Part shown: positions 25,659 to 37,244 of the stretch, piece after piece
How the letters are laid out: each line of letters starts with the position of its first letter
Position numbering within the stretch: position 1 is the stretch's first letter
NCBI RefSeq assembly: GCF_001411555.2
Contig: NC_049903.1
Location: forward strand, 34,220,145-34,284,144
Length of the DNA: 64,000 nt
Direction of reading: 5' to 3'
From: Juglans regia
Taxonomy: Eukaryota; Streptophyta; Magnoliopsida; Fagales; Juglandaceae
Made by a program: the position numbers and the translations under genes
Notes under the pieces: generated by a model
The model's database searches: none
The model's input: the letters and a program-made list of their open reading frames with translations, nothing else
Told to the model about the DNA's origin: nothing

Positions 25659-28600
25659 ATGGTGGACAATGCAGCAGCCTTGCAAACTGCTGTAAACTCT
25701 GTACAGGCATTAGGGAGAGGCTTCGATGTGAACTATGATACGAGGTTGCTCTACTGTAAAGGAGCGGCTGGGTCGAGGGTTGTTGCAGTTGACGAAGAAC
25801 ACACTTGGGATCTTCCGCTGTACGATGATATAGTTGTTTCCAATGTTCCCAGGGACATCAAGAACTCTCAGCAATCCCCTGGTCGCCAGATTTCTGGGGT
25901 TTGCAGTTTCCATGAGGTATGAATTTGTGTATCCTTCACTCTCTGTTTAGTTCATATATTTAATACCTTCGTCAAAATCTTGGATGTTAAGTCTTTTCGC
26001 CAATATTGGTCTTTTATTGTTCGTTTGCATTGTATCTTGTTTGGGGATTTATTGGCAACGTCATGCAAGATTAAGGTTTAGGATTTAAATCGGGATTGAG
26101 TTAGAGTCTTAGGCATAGTAGATCGACCGTGAATTGGAGAAGTTGCTGCAGTACATAATACCCTATGACGAGGGTGTGCAAGAAATCCGTTCATAGTTAC
26201 CTATTAAGCAAGGAGGAATTTTCAACACCAGCTTTCCCAATTTGAGTATCCTGGGTAATTGCATCTAACAAGGGAATTTTTATTTATTTCTTCCCAATAC
26301 TTGTGTTAAATTAGCGATATTTTTTTATACGCTGATAAATACTCGTCGGACTTTTATCATCCGATTTTTCAATTATTTTTTAGCTTACCACAAAGAAACT
26401 GGAGAAAGACTTGCGCCTAATTGAGAATTTTACAATCCTCCAAAAAGAAACAGACAATTTTACAGTACTTTTTTTTAGTATCACTTATAAAACTCATCTT
26501 CAAAATATTCATCTAATTACACAGGGTCCAAACAAGAGAGTCACCTATTTAGAAAAAGAAAAAGATACAAGAAAATCAGTATGAGTTAGCCCATTGACAG
26601 TCATTAGAGGCTGTCCAGAGGAAAAGAGTATTAAAACATTAGTTTTGAGCTCCTCCAGAATATGATTATGATCCCTCAAAGTTTGTATTGTTTTGTTCAG
26701 TCCAAATATACAATATTACGCAAACATGAACCATCTTCCACATTGTTTCAATCTATGGGCTTCCTAATTCTCTTCGAGAGTAAACAAGGTCAACTACTCT
26801 TCTGGGCATTACCCAAGCCAAACTGATTTGTTTGAAGAAGTCATTCCAGAAAGCACTTGCCATCTCACTAGCATTCATCTTAATTTGGCAACATGATACT
26901 CTGGTAGATATTACTTATCAAAATGATTTTTTTTTTATAAGTAATAAAATTTTATTCATCAAATGCAGTAGACGAAGCCCATATACACAGAAAGAATACA
27001 AATGATACACCTAATTACATTCTAAGATTAGGAAATGAAAACAAAAACTCGTGAACAGTCCCTCCATTAAGTAAAATAGCTGAAACCCATTGAATATTAC
27101 TTATCAAAATGGTAGTCTGATGGATATAAAAATGACGGACTTTTCCTAGCAGTTTTTTTTAATTGCGGCAAAAGAAGAAAATTTTGCTCTAGAGATCAAA
27201 ATCAATGGACCGTATCGTTGTTATCCCATCATATAAATTCTTAATCCTTAAAATCTCCTCGGCTCACTGTGCACTCATCTTAGCATTTTCACCAGCCAGA
27301 ACATCAAGCTATCCCCTTGAGAATTTATTAAAAGGACATACTTAAAAGGGAATGACATGGACTTATTTAGGTCTAGTTGTATTGTAAGTGTTGATAGGGA
27401 TTATTTTTATAAGAAAATTGAAAAACGAGGGATGCAACATGAGGACTTCCCAGGAGTTCACCCATCCTAATACTACTCTCACCCAAGCATGCTTAACTGC
27501 AGAGTTCTGAGTTTTTTTAAGGGACAGCTTGCTTGGGCTTGTGATGGTGCGTGAGCTTGGGCTCAGTCTCCCATTTTCTTGTTTTTGTTGTGTGTTTAGC
27601 GTCTGGGTTCTTTTTTTTTTTTTTTTTTGGGGCAACTCAACCAAGTCCAAGTTGAAGTGAAATGGAAGATAGGAGGGAGTATTTAAACTTGGGTCATGCT
27701 TGATATTGATTGCATCCGGGCTAAGCTCGATGGCACCAATGCTGCCCTCTTGGCTTGGAAGGAGTTGTCACTTGAACTTCAACGTCCCAAAGCATGGCTT
27801 GTTTCATTTATGCCTGTAGCGTTATCATTCGACTTTATTAGTTCTTTTGGACACCCATGTTAGTTTTTATGGTAATTATTTCAATCATATCTTTAGTATC
27901 CTCTGATCTTTGGTTTTTCTGCCCGACCACTTGTGCCAAGGGACGAGAATGAATGACTATAACTTAATAATGGTTAAAAAAAGCGAGTTTTGGGAGCCTT
28001 TGAAGTGGAGAGCATAAAAGGCATACTAAAAGGGAGCCTTTGAACTGAATCCAATGATTTTGAGAGTTCTAGATCGAAAGTCGGAACATCAGCTCTGATG
28101 TTTAAGTGGTACTAAGGTGTTTGTCATAATCTGTAAGGCATTGATAAGCACATTGCCAATGGTGAATGGGGCTGTTTATAGAGAAAGAAAGGATGAAATG
28201 CAGAATAGATGGTGTAAATATATTCTGAAAGTTAAAAGTGCATTTTGTACCGATTGTTAATGCTTTGAATGACAGTTGTTGTAACATACTTTTATCTCGA
28301 ATAACTGCAGATGGTGGAGTATTTTAATCAAAAGGCTAATCTATCTGGAAGTTTTCCTCTAGGTAGTTTTAATTCTGCATTTAGTTTCACTGGTTCAAAG
28401 AATATGGATGTTGTTGCCACAAAGACCCTGTCAATGGATGGCTTTTATATTCCACTTGCCAAGGTTCAGCTTATGAAAACCCCATTGGTGTTGCAAGAAA
28501 ATGTCAAGCAGGCGGTTCCAACTTTTTGGGACCCACCGTCCTTGGCGAGGTATGAATGTTGATATTTTTATAAGGCAAATAATGATTTCCTAGCTCTCAA

Positions 28601-30698
28601 TTGCTCCTAATTAGTATTTCTGTTTTTGACAGCTTTATTGAAAATTTTGGGACGCATGTCATTACATCTGTAACTATTGGCGGTAAAGATGTCATTTATG
28701 TTAAGCAGCATAAATCTTCCCCTTTGTCAACCATGGAGATTAAAAAGTATATTCAGGATATTGGAAACCAGAGGTTTTCTGACATGGAAAGCTATACAAG
28801 TTCAGGTCAAATGAAAGTGAAGGATAAGGTTAGTTCCATGGAATATCTTCTTCTTCTTCTTCTTCTTCTTCTTCTTCTTCTTCTTTTTTCCTTCATTTGC
28901 ATTGGCTTTTAAGGAACTAATGACCTCTTTGGTAACTCTTTTGTTTAATTATCATTACAATATTTTATTTTGCAGGGTGTTGATCCTGGCTTGTTCAACA
29001 GCCAAGGAATATATCCTCAACCCTCTGCTGCACCATATCTTACTGGGAAAGAAGTAAGTTGAAACTTCAATTATTTATTTATAGACTCACCAGCGCTCTT
29101 GATACACCTTTTTCCTTTTCCTATTTTTTTTTTTTTTTAAGTATTTGTGTTCTTTTCAATGAGCTTGTTCATAGGAGCTTTCATTTTCCTTTACACATTT
29201 GCATGAAATGCACTCATATCTTCTTCTTTTCCTTTTTTTATAAAAAAGATACTCTGCTAATGAATATTGCCCTAATTTTTGTAATTTTGAGATATTTTGG
29301 TGCTGGAGATTGGATAATAATATTTGCATGGGTGGCAGAGCCCAAGTTTTTGTTCACGGTCAGGAAATGTAATTTGTTTCTCATTAGTCCTTGAATCACT
29401 AACTGTACTTGAACTCATGATTTTATGGAACCTTAACTGAGTCAGGATGTGACAGTCATCTTCCGAAGGAGGGGAGGAGATGATTTGGAACAAAACCATA
29501 CCCGATGGGCAAGAACTGTCCGGTCTTCCCCAGATGTCATTGAGATGAGTTTTTCCCCTATAACAGCTCTCCTTGATGGAGTGGCAGGAAAGGAGCATCT
29601 AACTCGTGCTATTGGTCTCTATCTCGAATGTAAGGCACCCTGAGCTTCATGATTGATGAGCTGGAGTTGTTTAATCTCATTTGCTCAACAAAGATTTCTC
29701 ACAAGTGTTTTTTTTTTTTTTTTTAAATTCCTTTTGGATAATTGTGCACAGATAAGCCTCAGGTTGAAGAATTGAGATATTTTCTAGAGTTTCAGATTCC
29801 TAGGATATGGGCCCCTGTACATGATAGGATTGCTGGCCACCAAAGAAAGGAACCTGTTTGCCCATCTTTGCAATTTAGCATAATGGGGCAAAAACTTTAT
29901 GTTAGCCAAGAGCAGGTATGAACTTTGGCAATTTATGACAAAACATTAGTCTCACATTTTTTGGAAGGCTTGGAAAATACTTTGTCTGTCTGTAATAGGC
30001 ATTCCAACTCACAACTCCTGATTCAGTGGATTTAAGCAATTTTTGCCTTCATGTAAATGCAGATATCAGTTGGGCGTAGGCCAGTAACAGGCTTGCGATT
30101 ATTTCTAGAAGGAAACAAGCAGAATCGCTTATATATCCATCTTCAACACATGGCATCTCTTCCAAAGATCCTTCAGCCATACTGGGACACCCATGTGGCT
30201 ATTGGTGCTCCCAAGTGGCAGGGACCTGAGGAGCAAGATAGTCGATGGTTTGAACCAGTAAAATGGAAAAAGTTCTCTCATGTGAGTACTGCACTGGTTG
30301 AGAATCCTGAAACCTTCATAGGCGACCTCGCAGGTGTCTACATTGTCACTGGAGCTCAGCTTGGTGTGTGGGATTTTGGGTCGAGAAATGTCTTGTACAT
30401 GAAACTTCTGTATTCTAGGTTGCCGGGCTGTACAGTACGAAGATCCTTGTGGGACCATGCTCCAAATGATAAGTCAAAGAAAGTTGTGTCCACGGATAGT
30501 AATGGTAATACGGATGACTCAAGTTCAGGTTCAAGGGGAAACTTGGCTGGAAACAAGTTGGTTAAATTTGTTGATACATCTGAGATGAGCAAAGGGCCTG
30601 AAGATCCTCCAGGTCATTGGTTGGTTACTGGTGGAAAGCTTGGTGTGGAGAAAGGGAAAATTGTCTTGAGAGTCAAATACTCCTTGCTAAATTACTGA
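25659..30698 (+). CDS. CAD1: MACPF-domain protein CAD1, seven coding exons
   Basis: Exons: 25659-25916, 28311-28549, 28633-28828, 28976-29053, 29446-29629, 29752-29915 and 30063-30698; all GT-AG and in frame, giving 584 residues (Arabidopsis CAD1 is about 561). In Arabidopsis, loss of CAD1 gives spontaneous cell death and high salicylic acid, so the protein is a negative regulator of immune cell death. Seen: N-terminal block AVNSVQALGRGFDV; the MACPF signature FGTHVITSVTIGG near residue 171; then VIFRRRGGDDLEQ, LTRAIGLYLEYKP, IGAPKWQGPEEQDSRWFEP and the plant MACPF tail GKIVLRVKYSLLNY at the very end. A Ser/Gly/Asn-rich insert lies before the last block. No signal peptide or membrane segment is visible. 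Intron 1 (2.4 kb) carries an L1 tail and a 5S rRNA-derived fragment. The sequence is closest in pattern to CAD1 rather than NSL1 or the other two paralogues. Confidence 0.94.
26926..27093 (-). mobile_element. 5'-truncated L1 element tail in CAD1 intron 1
   Basis: A 168-bp insert opens with a T run on plus (poly(A) on minus) and is flanked by a perfect 18-bp duplication ATATTACTTATCAAAATG (26908-26925 and 27094-27111). On minus it ends GATGAATAAAATTTTATTAC before the A run, the typical 3' end of plant L1 elements with a TTACTTAT tail. The duplicated site itself contains TTACTTATCAAAA, close to that tail. Confidence 0.88.
27427..27510 (-). ncRNA. 5S rRNA-derived fragment in CAD1 intron 1 (Cassandra-type LTR or 5S pseudogene)
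   Basis: The minus strand reads TCAGAACTCTGCAGTTAAGC, then ATGCTTGGGTGAGAGTAGTA, then TTAGGATGGGTGAACTCCTG and GGAAGTCCTCATGTTGCATC, then CCTC. This is the 3' two-thirds of plant 5S rRNA (about nucleotides 37-120) with a few changes. The box A region (GTTAAGC to GGG) and box C region (GGGTGAACTCCTGGGAAG) are recognisable, with one change in box C. The first third is absent; the flank is T-rich. Cassandra TRIM elements carry 5S sequence in their LTRs, so a solo LTR fragment is likely; a truncated 5S pseudogene is the alternative. Confidence 0.85.
28846..28885 (+). repeat. (CTT)n microsatellite in CAD1 intron 3
   Basis: About 13 tandem CTT units between exons 3 and 4, within the polypyrimidine-rich start of the intron. 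Confidence 0.95.
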
Positions 30699-31300
30699 GT
30701 TATCTATATGGTTTTGTATGAATGATGTGCAGTGCTGCTGGCTTTTGTTAGGTACAACAAATGCTATTTTTGATGCGTATATAATTGTGTTCATCATGCA
30801 TTTTACTTTTGCAGTGCAAGACCGACCGAGTCGAATGGGGATCTGACAGGACAGGATGTGTTTTTAGGTGGTTTTGTAAATTCACTTTTGGTGGCTGGAA
30901 TCTGTAGAACACTTCAATCTCTCTATTCCCCGAAGGACCAAGAAATTTTTGGTAGTCAAACCTAAAGAGGGTGCCATTTTTTCTTCCCCCCTACAGAAGA
31001 GTTTCTTTCTTTATAATGTTTCCGTTTTAGCCAAGTTACCGGCTCCAGAAATTTTCCAAATTCCGAACAGGACAAGTTGAAATAAAAAAACAAAGGGATC
31101 TCCATCTTTTTTAGTTATGGGTCCTTGTTTTTTCTTTTTTTCTTTTTTATATATAGAAACGGTTTGTACACGTACGTCATGAACATTAATTTTGATCCCT
31201 TCATCAGTGTACGCCCCCCCATGCATGCATTCCATTCGTGCATGTATCGGATATCTTGATTTTTGTATTCTTCCCTTTTCGAGTAATAAATATGTATTAG
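30699..31300 (+). promoter_or_regulatory. probable 3' UTR of the CAD1 gene
   Basis: About 600 bp follows the stop. A poly(A) signal AATAAA lies at 31285-31290. The transcript end is not proven; the signal may be one of several. Confidence 0.4.
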
Positions 31301-31304
31301 TATT

Positions 31305-31470
31305 GAGGAATGCTACATACAGTTATGAGTATGCAATCGTTTTGAAAAAAAGTGAGGTGTATTATTAAAAAATTAATTTTTTTTTTATATGGATATCGTA
31401 TTTATTTATTTTTTTTAAATAATTGCGCCACACGCTTGCACACTTACGATTGTAAATAATTCGACAATAA
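31305..31470. repeat. AT-rich foldback-like repeat (family D)
   Basis: TGCTACATACAGTTATGAG at the left and a CACTTACGATTGTAA end at the right, with a middle block TTAATTTTTTTTTTATATGG. The middle resembles 14370-14460. A MITE is likely but edges and target duplication were not resolved. Confidence 0.4.
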
Positions 31471-32096
31471 GTCAAGTCTGCAGTTAAGTTGTTTTGAGGA
31501 TGTTTTTCTTTCTCTTTGGATGTTGTGGAATTGCGGATGGGGTTATCGTTCCAATTTATGGAATGCTTTCGTTCAAACTTCTCGTTTCCCTATTAGGACG
31601 CCATCGTTCTTTTAGGAAACTGGACCATCCCTCTCACACTTAAATATAGCATAAACAGAGGAGTAGGAGGAGGGGAAGAGGAAGAAGAAGATTGCATCCT
31701 AATAATTGTAATATAATTCAATTCGAGTAATGGTATACCACACTCTCATCTTATTTTAATCATACTAAGTGATATGTAGCATATTCATTACCATTAGATG
31801 ATAAAAAAGTATACAATAAATTATCATTTAATAATGATAAATGTGTCATATCATATTTAGTGAGATGGAAATAAGATGGTAGTATGGTATATAGAATTTT
31901 CCAATTCAAAATTCAGGTGGATGAAATTGAAGATACTTATTTAACTCAACACTCAGTTTCAACCAAGCTACAGATTTTTATTTTTATGTTATAAACAAGC
32001 CTAGCATGAGCCAGGCTTTTTGTCCCCTCGGCATTAACTTACCAATTATATGTGTACTCTCTCTTCGGTACTCTTTAAACAAGTTTTCATCAACAT

Positions 32097-33064
32097 TCAG
32101 TTTCGCAGGGGTACCTGGTTTCCTTCGAAGGTCTGTCCGAATTCCCAACCGGACGGCGCAACATCGTAGCTAGTGACGGTCCTGCCATCACTGGTGGTGA
32201 CCTCGAAGGAGAGGCTCTGGCCATTGAGGTATGAATTGCTCTGCCAATTCTGGCCCCAATTTCTTGACATGGTTTTCCATCCTGTCTTCGACCCCTTGAT
32301 TGACACCGTCCGGACATCGCCAGCACCCCCAACATTTGTTATCAGTACCAAGTTGAAGTAAGAATGGCCATTGATGGTGAACCTTATGCCTCCTTTCTTC
32401 ACACACGGGATCCTGATCACAAAGCATACACATTCATCCATATTTATTTGAGGTCGTTGCTTAATTTGAAACAAAAAGTTCAAGAATTTATATAATATGA
32501 TCGATTTACCTTCTGAAGACTACGGGCACGATTCCAGCTCGATACTTAGCAATGCGCAAGAAAGCAGGCTCTGCCAAATCGAAGTGTTGTAGAGGGGGGT
32601 TGCACCAGCCACCATTGTCGTTAGAGAGAGCATAGTTAGGAGGGCAAAAGTTGGTGGCAGTGACGGTGATGGTGCCGGGGAGGCACCATTTGGGGTCGTC
32701 ATTGCATCTCAATTGGTAACAAGCTCCGCAGCTGAAGCCATTGTTGAATAGAACAGTGCTTAGAGCTGCAGTGCTAATCCCATATCCTTGGCTGTACAAG
32801 TTGCCATATCCGCATGCTCCCCCTGCATTGACACAACTACTTTATATATAAGATACTCGTACCACGCCATGTATATTGATATATATAAAATCATGACAAG
32901 CTTTAGGCATACGTACCCATTGTGCCAGAAGCGTCACTGCCGCCGTAAAACGTAGCGTGGGCGCTGTGCCAGCCACCGTAGTCTCCATAAACGCCATGAA
33001 GACGTAAGTTGAATAGAAACATGATGAGTTGGAAGAGAAAAAAATGCATTGCTATGGCGGCCAT
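32097..33064 (-). CDS. EXPA: alpha-expansin, three exons
   Basis: Minus-strand exons 33064-32917, 32822-32510 and 32412-32097, joined at GT-AG sites in frame, give 258 residues, the usual alpha-expansin length (250-260). Expansins loosen cell walls at acid pH without hydrolysis, by disturbing cellulose-xyloglucan contacts. The first 27 or so residues form a hydrophobic signal peptide. The mature start has the alpha-type block [20 protein letters not shown]; then the Cys-rich GH45-like domain with the conserved Asp and the HFD motif at 129-131 inside [14 protein letters not shown]. The C-terminal binding domain has the spaced Trp residues ([18 protein letters not shown]). The two-intron layout is common in this family. 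The WCNPP insert separates alpha from beta expansins. The exact EXPA number cannot be set. Confidence 0.95.
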
Positions 33065-33140
33065 AATCGCGAGTGTTTGCTTCTGTAGGTGAGTCTGTGT
33101 ATGTATGTGGGGATCTAATTCGATCGGTGAAGAGAGAGCT

Positions 33141-33150
33141 ACTTATAATA
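33141..33150 (-). promoter_or_regulatory. TATA-like box upstream of the expansin
   Basis: The minus strand reads TATTATAAGT, about 80 bp before the start codon, followed by CTCTCTCTTC pyrimidine-rich leader sequence. Spacing suits a short 5' UTR. Confidence 0.45.
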
Positions 33151-33164
33151 GTAGCGCTCATGAT

Positions 33165-35417
33165 AAAAAGAAGAAGAGAGGAAGCTAATTTATAGTACCA
33201 GTGAATTAGAGTTAGAGTGGGGAGGTGATGATGAGAGGGATCGAAGAAGATTGATCAAAAGCAATTAATTAATTTAAGTTTAATACAGACCATGAATGCA
33301 AGGTACTGGAGCTTGATCTAATACACGTTTAAGCTGCTGCAGCTAGCTAGCTAGCCGATCGACCAAACTGCCAATGAGGTGCGTTAATGAATATTTAATT
33401 ATTCAGGTTCTCCTTCTATAGCTAGCTAGCTTGCATGTACTATTATTAGGTGAGTTTAATATATATTCATTCATGAATATTGCCAGCTTAAGCTTGTACG
33501 TATATATACATATATAAAACTATCATGTCTGCATATTGTAAAATCAGTATTAATATGTGGACTTAATTAATCGTCTAATTTTTGCGATGACTGTTTATAT
33601 ATATTGCTTTTATATGATTAATTACAACATCTCTTCTTATTAAAATTTTAAATTTAAATATATAATATATTTATCTTTAAATTAAATATATTTTGAATAT
33701 ATATATATGTATAAATATATTCTTATTTAATTTCTCTTTTTGAAGAAAATAATCATGGTCAAAATGGGATCTCCTCATCTTCTTTTTTTTTTTTTTTTTT
33801 TCCTTTTCAAAGCCGCGTGCATATATAAATATATCATTATTACTTGAGCAAAAATATTAATTATTTACCTATTATAAATTGAGATGGCGGCCTGCAAAAT
33901 CATGATCTGTACGTGCAATATATATAATATTAGGTTTGAGTCTTCACTTTAATTGGTCAAGTCCATAATCCCTTCAAACATGAGCATATGATCCCCCATC
34001 CCCCAAACCTAAAAAAGCTAGTTATCCGTGAATTTGACCTGCAATTTGAATTATTTGTCACACAAGCAGACAATGTCATGAAACGTCATGCATTTTGCCT
34101 TGGTTAATGAAATGTTAAGCCCTGCGTACGTACATTGTGTTAAGCTACTACAAGATCAGTTGAATAGCTCCAGCTCATCATCATAGAGATTAGAAGATAA
34201 TGTTCTGTTATCATATAATTCAAAGTCTCAACAACCTCAGTCCACATCCTTATCTTAACTGCTTGTGTATTTTTAAATATTTGAATTCAAACTTGTATTT
34301 CTGATTTCTACAAATCTTCATAGATTTTATAGTAACTACAATTGTAACAAACTCTTCTATATTAATAAGCTGCCAAGTCCCTATTTCTTGAATAGTCTTA
34401 CACATTGTAATAGGAATGACATATACGTACAAATGAGTTCAAACCCATGGGCTTAGTTAATTATTTGTATCAAACGTGAAAATAAAGATTCAGAAAGTGT
34501 CTTGTCTCGTCTCGTCTCATTATTATAATTTTTTTAAATTTTTACATAAAATATAATAAATAATTCTTCTTTTTCAAATCTCAATTCAATATTTTTAAAT
34601 CTCAAAATAATAATAATATTAAAAAATAATATTCTAATAATATTTTTTTAACTACTTTTATTTTTCATCTAAAATTATTTTATTTCATCTCTAAATCCAA
34701 ACCAACTCTTAAAATTACTGTCGAGACGTACAAACGCCATAACAAAATAAAAAAAAAAGTCACCATTAATTTGCAAATAAAATGGATCGAAGACTGATCA
34801 TCTGTTGATCTCAATTGATCAGAAAGCTATATATTATTTCAACTCTTGAAGAAAAATAAAATATATTAGAAGATCATCTAGAATTGATCATATATGCACG
34901 ATTAATTAATGAGCCACCAAGATTATCAGTCTTTAATCCATATATTAATACGCTGCGCCTTAATTTGGAAAATTTTATATATGAATTACTACTAATGCAT
35001 TAATAAATTAATATATATTTGATGCATATTCAAATTAGGATAAATATCCAACGATCGGGTGGTCAAATTAACCTAGATGATGATCAGGACTTTGAAATTA
35101 GAGTCACGAGAGATGGCAAAGATATATATCATGTTACACCTGTACATAGACACGAGATTTTACTCACGTGTCCACTGTTCGTTGGAAAGTTATTCATATG
35201 TAGGAGTCATTGATTGGGTGGCCGTTGACATGCTGGCCGGCCAAATATGGATGTCCAGTTGGGAAGGTGGCTACGTGTCGAAGATGCTAGCTGCTACGTA
35301 CGTACGTACGTACGTGCTTCACGGGATATTATGTGTACGTGTTAATGATCTTCCCAACCAGATTGTTCTTATCTTAGACTTTCAATGGTCAATCTTTCAC
35401 ACGTACATATATATCTA
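33165..35417. other. gene-free region between expansin and CACTA element
   Basis: AT-rich with a T run at 33783-33800, several ATATAT runs, AGCTAGCTAGCTAGC at 33341-33355 and TACGTACGTACGTACG at 35295-35314. Short open frames at 34250-34432 and 35019-35213 have no recognisable feature. One MITE is listed separately. Confidence 0.5.
34498..34715. mobile_element. MITE family A copy, reverse orientation
   Basis: TGTCTTGTCTCGTCTCGTCT at the left, AATAATAATATT core, and TTTCATCTCTAAATCCAAAC at the right. Confidence 0.65.
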
Positions 35418-35639
35418 TACTACAAGTGAAATGATTTTTAATCCCATTTTCGTCTCAAAAATATTTTTGAGAAGAAAAAAATTTACCTTTAAGTTGTCTT
35501 TAAAAACCCGTTTCAAAAGGCTTTTTTTACACAAATTTGATTTTTGTCTCAAAAAATTACTTTTAAGGATGAAGTTGGAAAGTATCAGTCGTAAGCATTT
35601 AATCGAGAATTTTTTTTTCTGAGACGAAACATTTTCATT

Positions 35640-35965
35640 CTAAAAATCCATTCGAATGGAAATCTTTTCGTTCGAACAACTCTCATCAATTCGAATAGTA
35701 CAAAAACTTGATTTGAACGACTGAATATATTTGATCATGTTCGAACGCACAGAGTGGGTCTATTCAAACATACAAATTGTTGTCCGAATACAATTAATAT
35801 GAACGATAGCTGCCAGTTCAAAGATAAAACGACTGTTCGAACGGAAGTCCGTTCTAAGGCTAGGTTCTACAATTCGAACAGATTGGATTTTTCTGAGGTT
35901 GTTTGAATGGTTTTATTTTTCAATTCAAACCCAAGGGAACAAGAATTACCGTTTGAACTGAGTAT
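35640..35965. repeat. left subterminal TTCGAA-repeat region of the CACTA element
   Basis: Motifs of the form TTCGAAC, TTCGAAT, GTTCGAA and decayed forms (TTTGAA, TTCAAAC) recur about every 20-40 bp in both orientations. Such clustered subterminal motifs bind the element's own TNPA-type protein in En/Spm. Confidence 0.6.
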
Positions 35966-36156
35966 TTTCGATTCAAATGGTACTCATGATGCATAATTGA
36001 TTTTAATTAAAAATACGATTCTAATATTAAATAATATAATTTAAACATTACATTTGTTCAAATGTTCTGAGACAAAATAATAAAAAGAAAATTGAAGAAA
36101 AATAAGTTTTAGGATTGTGGTAGTGGCATAGAGTTTTGGGGCATCATTGATTGCCA

Positions 36157-37210
36157 CTATTCAAACATTTTTTGGGATTGAAGCTCCAGATTCTTTTGCA
36201 TGTTTTCTTCTAATCTCACCTCTAAATTCGCTACTTGATTTAATTTGGTTAGTAACTTTTTTTCCTTGGACCTCAAATGTTCTATCTCAAGCATTGCTTC
36301 CTCTAATTCTTGAGTTTTGTTATTCAATCTGACTTGAGAAGAGGATGATGATGTTGATAATGGTTTCACACAACGTCCTAAGCCCCTCAAATATCCAGAA
36401 CGTGATCCAAAAATTTGAGAAAAGATCTGAACATCGGTGACAAATAATTCATCAGATGGATCTGCAGCAATTTCCATAAGTGATATCATCTTGTCCTACA
36501 AAAAAAATATTAAAGTTAGTATAAGTAATAAAAATATTATTAAAAAATTTAAACTTACATAATTTGCTTCCGCTTCGGGACTGGCCCAAACACCATTACG
36601 ATTTTTATCTGTTTTAGCATACAATTGAGTCATATTATAGTCTGTAGGACTTTCTTCTTGTTGCAAAAGGGAATTCTATATTAGAATTTAAATCAGAAAA
36701 GAATATAGGTTAATATCTAACAGGGGCTAGTATAACTTATCATTTTTTTAGATAAACGATGAAAAGATCGAGAACCCGTAAGGGTGCTACCCGCCCCTTA
36801 CGGGGGGAGGGCACCGCTTCCCCTCACCCCGCCCCCATGGGGCAGGGGGTGGGGTTTTCACCGCTGCCCCGGGGCTACGGGTGCAGGGCAGATTCATAAT
36901 CCTCCCCGCCTCTTTTCACTTAAAAAAAATTACTATATTTATTTGATTTAAAAGTTATTTATAAGTGTAAAAGTAATTAAAAATACATTTCTAGATCCAA
37001 ATTATAAATTTAAATCTTGTAAATATGACTATAATTTAAAAACTATATAACTTTTAAATTTGTTAGTACATATTTTGTGTAAATTGTAATGTATTAGTTT
37101 TTAAACTATATAGTTTTAAAATTTGTCAATGCATATTTTGTGAACAAGTCTTACAAATTGTAATATATATTTATATATACACAATTTGTAAAATATAAAT
37201 ATATATTTAT

Positions 37211-37244
<34 letters not shown>

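Noticed and set aside
35077..35622. 181-codon frame on plus
   Set aside because: It crosses the border of the CACTA element and low-complexity sequence; no domain.
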